Below, one piece after another: positions 35,466-46,157 of a stretch of 64,000 bases of DNA (its first letter is position 1; every line of letters starts with the position of its first letter). The notes below the pieces were generated by a model that saw nothing but the letters and a program-made list of their open reading frames with translations, made no database searches and was not told the DNA's origin. The translations under genes and the position numbers were made by a program. The DNA lies in the IMG/VR virus record IMGVR_UViG_3300009154_002711, positions 91,515 through 155,514 of that record. The stretch is one strand, 5' to 3'. The DNA comes from a virus.

Positions 35466-36188
35466 ATGGCCGCAATAGCAACAAATTCTTGTATAACAAG
35501 AGAGAACAATATTTACTTTAGCAATGCTTTAACTGTTACACCTCCCGATAGAACCAAGTTCTATGTAGCCCTATTAAACTTCACCGCATTTAGTAATACC
35601 ATAACTTCTACCGGATCTGGTACCAGTTTAACTCTTGGAGTTACTATCGGGACTAACTTAGTAGTTGGTTCTAGAGTTAGATTTACCACTACTAATACTT
35701 TACCTGCTCCTCTAGCACTTGCCACAGATTATTATGTAGTAAGTTTCCCGGGTGGTACCGGTGGTAGCACATTAACAGTATCTTTAACTCCCGGTGGATC
35801 TGCAATTACCTATACTACAACTGGTACTGGAACTCACACTTTAACTGAGCAAGCTCCCAGTAGAATAGATACAATGGCGCACTTTATCAGAAGTGAATTA
35901 CCTGTAACTAATGGTTATGCTAGAGCAAACGTAGTATTTGCCACAGCTACATTTGATACAGTAAACCTAGTAGCTTATCCTGCAACTGCGGTAGCAAGTT
36001 TTACTGCTACAACTGCTTATGCATTTAACACAGTAGTTCTTCTAGAAGATGCTAGTGCTACTGTAGGAAGTACTACTGGTGGTGTTACCTTCTTTGATAA
36101 TACTATTACTGGTACTGTACCAACAAGTGGACTAAGCTTTAACATTACTCCTAGAACCGCTAATAGTAATACTTTAACTGGGGTTTAA
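35466..36188 (+). CDS. Thr-rich structural protein, fibre/baseplate candidate
   Basis: 240 residues. Residues about 45-120 show a strand pattern met in phage structural proteins (TLGVTIGTNLVVGSRVRFTT, ATDYYVVSFPGGTGGSTLTV). Residues 130-240 are also strand-rich. Codon use is more balanced than average here, hinting at high expression. No family name can be given. It lies in front of the DUF4815 fibre gene with its own promoter-like gap. Confidence 0.5.
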   Translation: MAAIATNSCITRENNIYFSNALTVTPPDRTKFYVALLNFTAFSNTITSTGSGTSLTLGVTIGTNLVVGSRVRFTTTNTLPAPLALATDYYVVSFPGGTGGSTLTVSLTPGGSAITYTTTGTGTHTLTEQAPSRIDTMAHFIRSELPVTNGYARANVVFATATFDTVNLVAYPATAVASFTATTAYAFNTVVLLEDASATVGSTTGGVTFFDNTITGTVPTSGLSFNITPRTANSNTLTGV

Positions 36189-36211
36189 TACTTTATAAGT
36201 GAGATTATATA

Positions 36212-39200
36212 ATGGGAACAGCAATACCAAATTACTATAACACCTTTGATAGAACTAAAGGCTATAATGAGCTTTTATTTATTAGCGGTGTAGATAGATA
36301 TTTACAAAGCAGAGAACTAAACGAATTACAAAGTATTATTAAAGATCAGATTAAATTATTAGGAGATAAGTTATTCCTCCAAGGTAACCCTATTATGGGA
36401 TTACAAGTATCTATTACCTTTGATAATACTAATGGAACAGGCACAGTAACTTTTAGTGGAACTACAGTAACCGGAAGCGGGACTAATTTCCTAACCTTCT
36501 TTAGTCCTAACGATAAGATTAAGATTGGTTCTAATATAGGTGTAGTAAGTAGTATTACTAGTGATACCACATTAACTTTAACCGCAGCTATTCCTACAAT
36601 TACTGTAGGAACCAGTTATAGTAAGCAGAATAACTATAAAGCATTAATTAATGATGGCCTTGTATATTACAATGGAACATTAATTAATTACACAGCTAAT
36701 GGCAATAAGGTTGCATTAACTGGTGTAGGTACAGAGATTATTGGATTGATTCCTACTAATACTACTATCACAGAAGTAGAAGATCCCAGTTTAAGAAACA
36801 TTGCTATTGGAACTCCCAGCTTAGGATTTCCAGGAGCATATAGAAATCAATTAACCTTAACTGCTGGGAAGAATACAGCCAGTAATACTCCCAATGCAGG
36901 GATGGTAGAACTCCAAACTATTCAAGATGGAACATTAGTAGTTAATACTTTAGTTACTACTAACCTCAACTCTAATTATGTTACTAGAGCAGCTTTAGAT
37001 GATATCTTAGCTGTAAGAATATATGATTTATTTGGGCATGTAATTACCGAAGGATTTAATTGTAAACTACAGACTTCAACGAATACTAATAACTTTAGAT
37101 TAGCCGTAAGTCCAGGAAAAGCTTTAGTTAGTGGTTATGAAGTTATTAATAATGAAACTCAATATATAGAATTACCAAAAGCTTTAGATACAAGACTACA
37201 ATCTCAGGAATCTCATGTATTTAATACTACTAATGCTAGCGGGTATATTAACTTTAAAGGACAGATTCCAGACAGCGGCACTATAAAAATAGTAATTAAT
37301 AATATTCTAGTTAATAATAAAACCACTACTGTTACTATTAATTACCCGGTAAGTAATCTAACCATTCTTAGTCTGCGGCAATTGGTTAATAATCTAGTAG
37401 CACTTCTTAATGGCACAGATCAAAGTCTTACAACAATATCTTCTGGTAATAGTGATACACCGACTACTATTTATGGTGCTTTAAGTAATCAATTTAGTTG
37501 TTCTGCAGATGATTTAACTCTAGGTCAACTTAATATTAAGCTATTACATAGTGGTAATAACAATATAAGTATCACAGTAACAACACCTTATTCTAGTGGT
37601 AAGCAACTTAATCAAAGAAATGCTGGACTATTATGTGATGGTTCCTTTGCTACCTTAGGTACAGGTGTAGCACAAATAGCAGGTGGATCAGGTTCTAGGA
37701 CTATAGCTTTAAACCTAACTCCAGTACAAAGCATAACCAGTGTTACCGGATTAGTGCCTGTATCTCAGACATTAACTAGAGGGGCCAGCACAGCAGATTT
37801 ACTGGGCAATACACCTGTAGGAACTATTACTAGTGTTACTGCTAAAGATATAGCAGCGGTTACAGATTTATCTGCTAGTAGTGCAGCTACTGTATTAGAT
37901 GTCACAAGTACTATTGTTGGTTATGACCTTATAGTTAATATGAAAGGTAATCAACAAAAGCATCCAATCTATTTAACTATTGAGAACTTAAGTGCAGGAG
38001 CTACTATAATTAGTACTCCTAATGTAACTACTATTAGTGGAGTTACTTGTGTATTAGTTACCCCTAATGATTTAGGTGGTAAAGCAGGAACTAATGTATA
38101 TTTCACTACTACCAGCGCGCCTGTAAGTTTCACTAGTAGATGCTTAGTAGATCAAACTAATATTGATGTTACTAATGATGTTTATATTTATAAGCAGAGT
38201 TTATATCTACAACCAACTGGATATCTCAAAAGATACATTACAATTACTAATAATAGCGGCGTTAATAAATACGCTAACGTATTACAGTTAAGTTCTTTAA
38301 CAACAGGAGTAAAAGCTACTGAAGCAGAAACTCCTGCCACATATTTAGGATTAACTAATACAAATAACACCTTACAGATTTATGACACAACTGATGCTAT
38401 AGCTCCTGGAGAATCAATAACAACTGCTATAGAGTTATATAACAATGGAGTAAGTACTTCTTTTACACCTAACATATATAAGTTTATAAGTAATAATACA
38501 GCTTTAAGTTTAGTAACCTCTGACTTTAGTATTAACACAACTAGTGAAAGCATTACTCCATATACAGTTAATGTGGTATCTATACAGAACACATCTGTAA
38601 GTACTCTTACAGGTAACTTCTATATAAGTCTAGAATCATTAACAGCAGGAGTTACTTTAGTAGATAGTATTGGAAATAATCCTAGTACCGGTGCGCCGAT
38701 GCAATTACTATATAGTGGCAACATTACAGCCGGGGCAACTGTTAAAGCTATTGTAAGATTCTATAATCCATCTAACTTAACCATTACTTATACAGCTAAG
38801 TTAAACAAAGGTTTAAGTACTACTTATGTTAAAGATACAGATTATACATTAGCTGTAAATAGTATTAACTGGTTAACCAGTAATAAACCTCCAACAGGAA
38901 CACTTTATACAGTTAACTACACACAATCTAAGACATTAAGTAGTAGCAATTACACATTAAGTAATAACAGTATTACCTTTAATCAGAATGGGGATGAGCC
39001 TGCACCTGCTAGTGTATTCTATGCTAACTATTATTTCTACTTAAATAGATTAGATACTATCGGATTAGATCAAGACGGAAACGTAATTAGATTAGCAGGA
39101 TTACCTGAGCTAGTTCCTATTGAGCAATCTATACCAGATTACATTCTACCTTTAGCAAATGTATTATTAAAAGCTAATGGAAGTCTATCAGATCTTAACT

Positions 39201-41509
39201 TAGAAGTATTAGCTTATGATGCAATTACATTAAAGCAATATTATGAATTAACTGAACTAACTAATAGATTAGATAGCAGATTAACTGATTTAGAATTAAG
39301 TACCTTTGGTTCTACTTTAGCTTTACAACAACAGATAACAGATTTAACTACTAGAGTTACTAATACAGAAAGTGTTAATGCAACTGAGGATACTCAAATA
39401 GCTGCATTACAACAAAGCATAGTAAGTATTAATAATCAACTAGGAGTATTAGACAGCCGTATAACTGCATTAGAACCTACAGTAGCTTTACTCTTAGCAG
39501 TTCCTGCTGCACCTATATTACACTTAACCACTGCTACTTACAGTAGTACCTATTGGAATAATGTGTATTGGGATGCAGTCTTTCCTGCTGTTGGTTATAG
39601 TTTAGAATATGCTTTAACTGCTGCCGGTCCATGGTTTGCCCTAAGTGCTAATGTAAGTAACACTAATAACTTACTACCCTTTTATGGTGCTAGTAATACC
39701 GGTCAGATTAGCCCTGCTTTAATCACAAATAACTTAAGCATTCCTCAATACACACACACAAGTCTACAACCCGCCACAGCTTATTACTACAGAGCCAGAG
39801 CTTATAATTGGTTAGGGTATGGTAATTACAGTGGCATTGTTAATGTAGTAACTGGAGGAACCGCACCCACTAGTGCGCCTAATGCTCCTACATTAAATAC
39901 AGTTACTTCAACATATAATAGTAATACTGGTAAGTTAACTAATACAATTACCTTTACTGCTCCCGGAAGTGGCGCAACTCCATCCAGTTACAATATCTAC
40001 AGAGCTACTAGTAGTGGTGGATACACTACTAGTCTATATTCTATTAATGCTAGTGGATCGCCATATACAGTATATGATGACAGCAGTATTACCAGCGGCG
40101 CTACCTTCTATTACATTGTTAAGAGTGTTACTGTGGTTGGAGAGAGTGTAGCCTCTAATGAAGTTAATGTAGTAAATGCTATAACACCAACTGCAGCTAC
40201 TGCACCACCATCACCAGAATTAGTTAATGGCGTAGCTAGTTATAATACTGATACAAGTGCCTTTACTAATACCTTTACTCTTAAAGGATCTACAAGTGCT
40301 GTTAGTTATACTATTCAAAGAAAGACTGGTATAGGTGGTACCTATGCGACTATAACTCCTACACAAGTTGGATCCGGAATTACTTATACTTACACAGATA
40401 GCGCATCTATAGCCGCAAATACTCAATACTATTACAAAGCCAGTGCAACTAATGGTATAGGAACTTCTGCTTATAGTGTTGAGCTAATACTAACAAGCTT
40501 AGCAACAGCACCAACATTAGCAGCTCCAACTAATCTAACCGCCAGTACTAATTCTATTACAGTAACTCAAGATTATACTTTCAACTTTACCCCTCCCAAT
40601 AGTTATCCAATTAGTATTAGTCCTCCGAGTGCTATAGCAGGATTATATGGAGTTAAAGCTTTCATGACTAAGAGTACTTGGGATGACTATGGAGTAATTG
40701 GTAGTTATACAAGTCCGGTAATTAATAGTGGCACCTTTACTTATAGCGGAAGTCCAATACAGATATCTACTGGTACAGGAAATATCACAGGTTATGTTAA
40801 TAACTATAGTGCTGATAATGGTGGGGGATTAACCTTAACTATTCAATGGACAGGAAATGTTACACCAGTATCTACTCCTGGAATTACTTTAAGTTGGAAA
40901 GATAGTTCTACTATAGAAACAGGATTCCAAATCTACAGAAGCACAAGTCCTACAGGTGGATTTGTCTTATTATTAAATCCCGTAACCTCTTCTACAACCA
41001 CAGTAAGTTCTACCACAACAAGTACAACAGGAACTACTTATACATATACAGATAGTACAGTAACCGGAGGAGTGACTTATTACTATACAGTAAATGCTAT
41101 AGCCACAGCTACCATAGGAACCTCTAGTAATATAGCTAGTGCTACTGCATTACAATTAGTACCAAATGCACCTGTAGTAAGTCTAACTACATATCAATCT
41201 CAGATCTATGATAGATATGGTAATATTCTTAATAGCTCTACTAGTTTTAATATGAGTTGGGCTGCAGTAAATACAGCTACTAGTTATAAGATCTATAGAA
41301 GTGCAAGTTTAAGTAGCGGGTATAGTTTATTAACCAGTACAAGTAATACAAGTTATAGTGATGTTCCCACCATTTCTGGTGTATATTATTACTATATTGT
41401 TGCCTCAAATATAGGTGGGGATAGCGCACAAAGTAATACTGTATCCGGCACCAGCATGGTAATTACCGGAGGCGGTGGTGGTGGTGGTGGTGGAAACTAC
41501 TCTAATTAG
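36212..41509 (+). CDS. Large DUF4815 fibre/baseplate protein with five Fn3-like domains
   Basis: 1765 residues. The N-terminus (YYNTFDRTKGYNELLFISG, VDRYLQSRELNELQSIIKDQ) is the start of DUF4815, a phage baseplate/fibre family, and its end (LVPIEQSIPDYILPLANVLL) is near residue 980. One dispersed beta module is inserted at about 74-143 (TVTGSGTNFLTFFSPNDKIK). The region 330-960 is Ig-like/beta-rich. A coiled coil spans about 1013-1093 (LTELTNRLDSRLTDLELS). Then come about five Fn3-like domains (1098-1748), each with a YxIYRxxxxGGY or YYYxVxAxNxxG pattern. It ends in a poly-Gly run and NYSN. It is probably a long, flexible host-binding fibre fixed to the baseplate. Confidence 0.7.
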   Translation: MGTAIPNYYNTFDRTKGYNELLFISGVDRYLQSRELNELQSIIKDQIKLLGDKLFLQGNPIMGLQVSITFDNTNGTGTVTFSGTTVTGSGTNFLTFFSPNDKIKIGSNIGVVSSITSDTTLTLTAAIPTITVGTSYSKQNNYKALINDGLVYYNGTLINYTANGNKVALTGVGTEIIGLIPTNTTITEVEDPSLRNIAIGTPSLGFPGAYRNQLTLTAGKNTASNTPNAGMVELQTIQDGTLVVNTLVTTNLNSNYVTRAALDDILAVRIYDLFGHVITEGFNCKLQTSTNTNNFRLAVSPGKALVSGYEVINNETQYIELPKALDTRLQSQESHVFNTTNASGYINFKGQIPDSGTIKIVINNILVNNKTTTVTINYPVSNLTILSLRQLVNNLVALLNGTDQSLTTISSGNSDTPTTIYGALSNQFSCSADDLTLGQLNIKLLHSGNNNISITVTTPYSSGKQLNQRNAGLLCDGSFATLGTGVAQIAGGSGSRTIALNLTPVQSITSVTGLVPVSQTLTRGASTADLLGNTPVGTITSVTAKDIAAVTDLSASSAATVLDVTSTIVGYDLIVNMKGNQQKHPIYLTIENLSAGATIISTPNVTTISGVTCVLVTPNDLGGKAGTNVYFTTTSAPVSFTSRCLVDQTNIDVTNDVYIYKQSLYLQPTGYLKRYITITNNSGVNKYANVLQLSSLTTGVKATEAETPATYLGLTNTNNTLQIYDTTDAIAPGESITTAIELYNNGVSTSFTPNIYKFISNNTALSLVTSDFSINTTSESITPYTVNVVSIQNTSVSTLTGNFYISLESLTAGVTLVDSIGNNPSTGAPMQLLYSGNITAGATVKAIVRFYNPSNLTITYTAKLNKGLSTTYVKDTDYTLAVNSINWLTSNKPPTGTLYTVNYTQSKTLSSSNYTLSNNSITFNQNGDEPAPASVFYANYYFYLNRLDTIGLDQDGNVIRLAGLPELVPIEQSIPDYILPLANVLLKANGSLSDLNLEVLAYDAITLKQYYELTELTNRLDSRLTDLELSTFGSTLALQQQITDLTTRVTNTESVNATEDTQIAALQQSIVSINNQLGVLDSRITALEPTVALLLAVPAAPILHLTTATYSSTYWNNVYWDAVFPAVGYSLEYALTAAGPWFALSANVSNTNNLLPFYGASNTGQISPALITNNLSIPQYTHTSLQPATAYYYRARAYNWLGYGNYSGIVNVVTGGTAPTSAPNAPTLNTVTSTYNSNTGKLTNTITFTAPGSGATPSSYNIYRATSSGGYTTSLYSINASGSPYTVYDDSSITSGATFYYIVKSVTVVGESVASNEVNVVNAITPTAATAPPSPELVNGVASYNTDTSAFTNTFTLKGSTSAVSYTIQRKTGIGGTYATITPTQVGSGITYTYTDSASIAANTQYYYKASATNGIGTSAYSVELILTSLATAPTLAAPTNLTASTNSITVTQDYTFNFTPPNSYPISISPPSAIAGLYGVKAFMTKSTWDDYGVIGSYTSPVINSGTFTYSGSPIQISTGTGNITGYVNNYSADNGGGLTLTIQWTGNVTPVSTPGITLSWKDSSTIETGFQIYRSTSPTGGFVLLLNPVTSSTTTVSSTTTSTTGTTYTYTDSTVTGGVTYYYTVNAIATATIGTSSNIASATALQLVPNAPVVSLTTYQSQIYDRYGNILNSSTSFNMSWAAVNTATSYKIYRSASLSSGYSLLTSTSNTSYSDVPTISGVYYYYIVASNIGGDSAQSNTVSGTSMVITGGGGGGGGGNYSN

Positions 41510-41517
41510 GAGATAAA

Positions 41518-43638
41518 ATGCAAGTAACAACAGAATCATTTAATAATTTAGATAAATGTGATATTAAATATAGTACCTTTAACAGCGCAATATATCCTAG
41601 TGATAATGCAGTTAGTCTAGGCTATACAGAATCCTTAAGCAGTTTTACTCCTAGTAATACCAGCAATGTAACTAGCACTGATACAACCAGATATAATACC
41701 ACAGATTACAACTGTATTATGTTAGGGTATACAGAAGCACAATTAATAGCTCAGAATGATTTTAGTACTGAGTTAGATACTTATACAGATTCAGTGAGTA
41801 TTCCTGTTGGTGGATTTATTATAAATTATAAGTTTATTAATACTAATACCGCAGGAACTTTAAATAATCTACTAAATGTAACTACTAATAGTGTGGCTAT
41901 AGATCCTACCATAGCAGACCCCAACCAACAATTATCGCCCTTTAGAGTATTAAATAAGAAAGAGGATAACACTACTTGGTGGAATTCTAATGATCCCGCT
42001 AAAGGGCATACAGGGGACTTTAATACCACATTTAGTCTACAGAGTTTAAACAATAACTTACCAACATCTTTTGAGAGAATTATTGAAACAGAACCATTTA
42101 GTAATCTTGTGAATATAACCTTAACTTTAACTGGATTCGGTTATCCAATTGACAGCACAATAAGTCTTAGATGTACAGTAGATGGCGTGCCATATAATCT
42201 AGTACCAGTTAGTGAGACCTTTCAGACCGGTACTGGAACTGGCTATGTACAAGGTGGGGTTACCTATTCTACTATAATTAGTCGAGCTGATGGAACGTGG
42301 AATGCTACAGTAACATTTCCTGCAGCTCCTATTTTACCAGGGCCGCATACAATAAGCGTATTTAGTGATAGCCCTGCAGTACATGGTTCAGAAATATGGT
42401 ATGTAGATAATAATTTATATAAGCGGGCAGTAGGCACAGCCAATACAGCTAATAGTAGATATAGTAATAGAGACTGGGATATATTAACCCAAGTATTACA
42501 TATAAGTGAGACTTGTATGCTATCCTCATTAGATCTATTCTTCTCCACTAAAGATAGTAATTTACCTATTACTATTTGTCTTAGAGAAGTAGATGCTAAT
42601 ATACCTTCTGATCCAATAAATACTTTAGCCACAGTTACTTTACCCAGTAGTGCAGTTAATATTGCAGGTAAAGATTTAAATAATAATATAACCGCCATTA
42701 GTGCTACCAGATTTACATTCCCTAGACCAATCCTAGTAGAAAGTAATAAGTTATATGCAATTGTAATTCAATCTGACAGTAATAACTATAAGTTAGTAGC
42801 CGCAGTTAATGGTGATCCTAATACTCTTACAGGTACTACTATAAACGGAGTCTATAGTTACTATAAGAGTTTATATAAACGCACTAATAACACACAAGTA
42901 GAAATAGAGAATACTACTTTAAAGTTTGTATTATACAAAGCACAATTTAATACAGCATTAACCGGGCAGTTTGATTCAACTGCAAGTGTAGTTACTAACT
43001 CAAATGCTTTTATTATTAATTGTGATTACACATTGCCTGAGAATACTAATGTGGAATGGAGATATAGTTTAGATAATTGGGTAACTTATAAGTTAACACA
43101 TCCATATTTCTATACTCGATTAACTAGCAGATATAGCGGAACAATACAATTTAGAATTGTAATGACCACTACTAATGCTAACTTCTCTCCTATTATTCAA
43201 TATGGTTCTGCAACTATTAGTTCTATATCTAATCTATTAACTAGTTATTATGTATCCAACATATTCACAGGTAATACCACTTACAATAATATCAAAGTAG
43301 TATTACAGCAATACACTCCAGCATCTACCACACAGACTTTATATTGGACAGACACATTAGTACATTTAAGTAGTGAAGTGGTTCCTAGTAATGTTATTGC
43401 AGATAATGTTATATCTAGTACTAATGGAGCTGTTATAGGAAAGCTATGGTGGTATCCAATGTCATTATCCACTTCAACCTTGTTATACAATAATATCTAT
43501 AGTAATACTTATCAGCTATTAAACTTAAATAACTTATATGCAAGTAATAGATTAAGTTATCGTATAATGATTATACAGACTAGTAGTACTGGAGTTCAGT
43601 TACCCTTATCCACTTCTATAATTATCTATCCTTACTAA
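41518..43638 (+). CDS. Tail fibre/baseplate protein accompanying DUF4815, unidentified
   Basis: 706 residues with an AGGAG ribosome binding site. The middle (VNITLTLTGFGYPIDSTISL, GTGYVQGGVTYSTIISRADG, then ILPGPHTISVFSDSPAVHGS) is an Ig-like section, and residues about 305-480 (TQVLHISETCMLSSLDLFFS, then FTFPRPILVESNKLYAIVIQ) resemble structural proteins placed after DUF4815 proteins in large myoviruses. It may form part of the same fibre or wedge. No catalytic feature is seen. Confidence 0.5.
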   Translation: MQVTTESFNNLDKCDIKYSTFNSAIYPSDNAVSLGYTESLSSFTPSNTSNVTSTDTTRYNTTDYNCIMLGYTEAQLIAQNDFSTELDTYTDSVSIPVGGFIINYKFINTNTAGTLNNLLNVTTNSVAIDPTIADPNQQLSPFRVLNKKEDNTTWWNSNDPAKGHTGDFNTTFSLQSLNNNLPTSFERIIETEPFSNLVNITLTLTGFGYPIDSTISLRCTVDGVPYNLVPVSETFQTGTGTGYVQGGVTYSTIISRADGTWNATVTFPAAPILPGPHTISVFSDSPAVHGSEIWYVDNNLYKRAVGTANTANSRYSNRDWDILTQVLHISETCMLSSLDLFFSTKDSNLPITICLREVDANIPSDPINTLATVTLPSSAVNIAGKDLNNNITAISATRFTFPRPILVESNKLYAIVIQSDSNNYKLVAAVNGDPNTLTGTTINGVYSYYKSLYKRTNNTQVEIENTTLKFVLYKAQFNTALTGQFDSTASVVTNSNAFIINCDYTLPENTNVEWRYSLDNWVTYKLTHPYFYTRLTSRYSGTIQFRIVMTTTNANFSPIIQYGSATISSISNLLTSYYVSNIFTGNTTYNNIKVVLQQYTPASTTQTLYWTDTLVHLSSEVVPSNVIADNVISSTNGAVIGKLWWYPMSLSTSTLLYNNIYSNTYQLLNLNNLYASNRLSYRIMIIQTSSTGVQLPLSTSIIIYPY

Positions 43639-43639
43639 G

Positions 43640-44056
43640 ATGCAACTATATAATATTCCTAATTCAATTGTATTTAATCCTACACATGCTAAAGACAGCA
43701 CCGGTGTTAGGACATTAAATTCTCCTGCAGGTATTTATAATGGTGTAGTTTATATTCAAGCCAATAGTAATAGCAATTATATTAGTAATAACTTATTAAC
43801 TATATTAGGAACCAATTCCAATAGTACTTATTTAGTAGCAATTCCATGTACAAACAAATCAAGATATGTTATTTATACCCAGTTCATAACAATAACTGAT
43901 ACAGATAATTTAGTTATATTAGGATCAAACACTTTAGGAATTAGCGTAACTAATCAAAGCACAAGTAATTTATTATCAATAACATATCCAAAAGGATTTA
44001 GATTCAAGAGTATTATAGGTACAACAGTAGAACAGTCAATATTAAGTAGTGCATAG
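43640..44056 (+). CDS. Small beta-rich protein, unidentified
   Basis: 138 residues, starting one base after the previous stop. Strand-rich throughout (GIYNGVVYIQANSNSNYISN, KSRYVIYTQFITITDTDNLV), similar in style to fibre-tip or decoration proteins. No family recognised. Confidence 0.45.
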   Translation: MQLYNIPNSIVFNPTHAKDSTGVRTLNSPAGIYNGVVYIQANSNSNYISNNLLTILGTNSNSTYLVAIPCTNKSRYVIYTQFITITDTDNLVILGSNTLGISVTNQSTSNLLSITYPKGFRFKSIIGTTVEQSILSSA

Positions 44057-44081
44057 AAAACCATAAGAGATTAATGTAGTA

Positions 44082-44090
44082 TATATTTAT
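44082..44090 (+). promoter_or_regulatory. TATA-box promoter candidate
   Basis: TATATTTAT ends 20 bases before the 44111 start, within the 54-base gap 44057-44110. TAGGAG follows as ribosome binding site. Confidence 0.3.
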
Positions 44091-44110
44091 AGGTAATTAG
44101 GAGCGTAGTC

Positions 44111-44353
44111 ATGGACAATTTAGATATCAGAGTTGACAAGCCAATTAATGAGGAATTCTGTTTCTTATTAATGATTGATGGAATCAAACATAGATTAATA
44201 GACCATCCCCATGGTCCTATAATTTCTATCCTAGCTCCCATACCAGAGAATATAGATAGTACCTTAACTAAAATTCATGCAAGAGCTACTAGATCTTTAG
44301 ACCGCAAGCGCAGATTAGAAACCCTATTTAATAAATCCATAGATCTAACATAA
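44111..44353 (+). CDS. Small protein, unidentified
   Basis: 80 residues with TTAGGAG upstream. N-terminal strand pair (EEFCFLLMIDGIKHRLIDHP) followed by a charged helix (RATRSLDRKRRLETLFNKSI). It is the first gene of the block leading to the terminase. Unrecognised; a small assembly factor is possible. Confidence 0.5.
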   Translation: MDNLDIRVDKPINEEFCFLLMIDGIKHRLIDHPHGPIISILAPIPENIDSTLTKIHARATRSLDRKRRLETLFNKSIDLT

Positions 44354-44354
44354 G

Positions 44355-44846
44355 ATGAGTATAGTAACAGACATTCAAGCTGACATAACAACTGCCTTGG
44401 TTAATCAGGGCAGTTATTTAAACATATATAATAGTTTAGCTTTTGGAGATGTAAATGCCACATTAGCCAACTTAAGATTAAATCATGCTAGTCAAGTTGC
44501 TAATATACTAACAAAGCTAAACAATTACATTACTCAAGCTTATAACACAACACCTGCAGTTATATACACAAATACGAGTAGTCAACTCTTAGGTAAATTA
44601 GTGCAGGTACATACAGCACAATTAGAATTATACAGATCTCATATCTACAGTACTTTAGTAATTAAACAAGCTCTGATTAATAGTAGTGGTTATGCCACTG
44701 CGGCTAATCCCACAGTAAGTATATTTAATACTACAGAGAAATTAGTACAGACATTAGATATCTGTTTATTAAACGTAATAGTATTAGCCTTAAACACTTT
44801 ATTATTACTAGTACAATACATTAATGATTTTATTCTACTAGGGTAA
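44355..44846 (+). CDS. Helical tail-region protein, unidentified
   Basis: 163 residues starting one base after the previous stop. Helical, Leu/Ile/Asn/Thr-rich; the C-terminus is strongly hydrophobic (LLNVIVLALNTLLLLVQYIN), possibly a membrane or buried helix. No family is recognised. Confidence 0.45.
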   Translation: MSIVTDIQADITTALVNQGSYLNIYNSLAFGDVNATLANLRLNHASQVANILTKLNNYITQAYNTTPAVIYTNTSSQLLGKLVQVHTAQLELYRSHIYSTLVIKQALINSSGYATAANPTVSIFNTTEKLVQTLDICLLNVIVLALNTLLLLVQYINDFILLG

Positions 44847-44857
44847 AGGAGAGGTAA

Positions 44858-46141
44858 ATGGCAAGTAATCAAGCGTTATCATTATCTGCAGGAGTATCTA
44901 GCAATACATCTAAGAATGCTCCATTCACTTCATCAGACCCCACCTTTAGAATATATAGAGGTGATCCTGATAGTGCTAATTGTGCAGATACTTATTTCTG
45001 GGAGATGGATGTATTACCTGCCATTACTCCAGCTAATACATTTTCAGGTGAAGGTACTAGAGTTCCTAATACAGAGGTTGGAATCTCTAGTAAAGTGCGC
45101 ATGAGAGTGGCCACACAACCAATCATTGGTGGTACACCTATCAAGCAATCATTAGGCATTGAGGGCCAAATGATGACCTTTGTAGGAGCCTTTTTAGGTA
45201 GAGGCCGGGATAGCAATAACTTTGTAGATCATGAGAATGCAGACGCTAATAGTTATACAGGAACAGGACCTAATAAAGTTGCCTCTGATAGTTATACAAG
45301 TATGCAACTACAAAAGGTAACTGCAACTGCTGTTTATAATAAAATATCTACAAGTGCAGAAGCTTATTATACCGCAGAGCAGTTTAATAGTGAGATTGTT
45401 CTTCCCGGTAGAGAAGTAACGGTTATAATCACATATCCTATGTTAAAAGACATGGATTTAAATATAGCTTCATCTCCCGGGCGTGGAATTAGAATTAAAG
45501 CCACAGGTTATATAACCTCTATAGATTACATGCATGTAAGAGCCACAAGAACTTATTACAGATTTGTATTAGATGTAACTAAATTCTATCCATCTAAGCG
45601 GCCATTAAGTTCTGGTACCCCTGAGCTTATACTCAGCCCGGAGAATAAACAGCAATCTTGTACATCTTTAATTAATGCTCAGATAGCTTTAGTACAAGCA
45701 CAAAGTAAATTATATAGTTTACAGACACAGTTAACGACAGCACAATCATCACTAGCAAATCTACAAACTGCTTTAAATAACTTCCCAACATCAGGGCAAG
45801 GATTACCCACTGAGAATTTAATAACCGATCCTAACTCAACTGTAGAATTATTACCAAATGCCCCTAACTTTACAGCCTCAACATTTACAGATACAACTCC
45901 TACAGATTCTATTAATCTACAAACAGCTAAGATAACTACAGCTTCGGCAAGTGTAGATAGTATTAATAAACAAATAACAACTACACAAACATCAATAACA
46001 ACTCTTATAAAAACTATCATACAAGAGAGTAAATCTTGTAGTATTTATGCAAGACCGATAACAAGTCCTGGAGAACTACAAAAGCCGGCAAGATACACAC
46101 CAGCTTCTAATGCTAGTCTCGTCCCAGATATTATAAGATAA
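44858..46141 (+). CDS. Baseplate/tail protein with beta N-domain and coiled-coil C-domain
   Basis: 427 residues with an AAAGGAGAGG ribosome binding site. Residues 1-260 are a beta-rich domain (VGISSKVRMRVATQPIIGG, EGQMMTFVGAFLGRGRDSN, NSEIVLPGREVTVIITYPML) and residues about 268-310 and 350-385 are coiled coils (AQIALVQAQSKLYSLQTQLT, TASASVDSINKQITTTQTS). It might be a tube-to-baseplate connector. I cannot place the family. Confidence 0.5.
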   Translation: MASNQALSLSAGVSSNTSKNAPFTSSDPTFRIYRGDPDSANCADTYFWEMDVLPAITPANTFSGEGTRVPNTEVGISSKVRMRVATQPIIGGTPIKQSLGIEGQMMTFVGAFLGRGRDSNNFVDHENADANSYTGTGPNKVASDSYTSMQLQKVTATAVYNKISTSAEAYYTAEQFNSEIVLPGREVTVIITYPMLKDMDLNIASSPGRGIRIKATGYITSIDYMHVRATRTYYRFVLDVTKFYPSKRPLSSGTPELILSPENKQQSCTSLINAQIALVQAQSKLYSLQTQLTTAQSSLANLQTALNNFPTSGQGLPTENLITDPNSTVELLPNAPNFTASTFTDTTPTDSINLQTAKITTASASVDSINKQITTTQTSITTLIKTIIQESKSCSIYARPITSPGELQKPARYTPASNASLVPDIIR

Positions 46142-46157
46142 GAACAGGAGTCTAATC

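Noticed and set aside
41470-41495. GGT tandem repeat (poly-Gly) at the end of the DUF4815 fibre gene as a phase-variation switch
   Set aside because: The repeat unit is three bases and lies a few codons before the stop, so slippage changes only the number of glycines and not the frame.
45679-46020. Minus-strand frame of 113 codons with hydrophobic segments
   Set aside because: It is antisense to the coiled-coil part of the 44858 gene and has no start signal; the Val/Leu-rich translation is a by-product of the sense codons.
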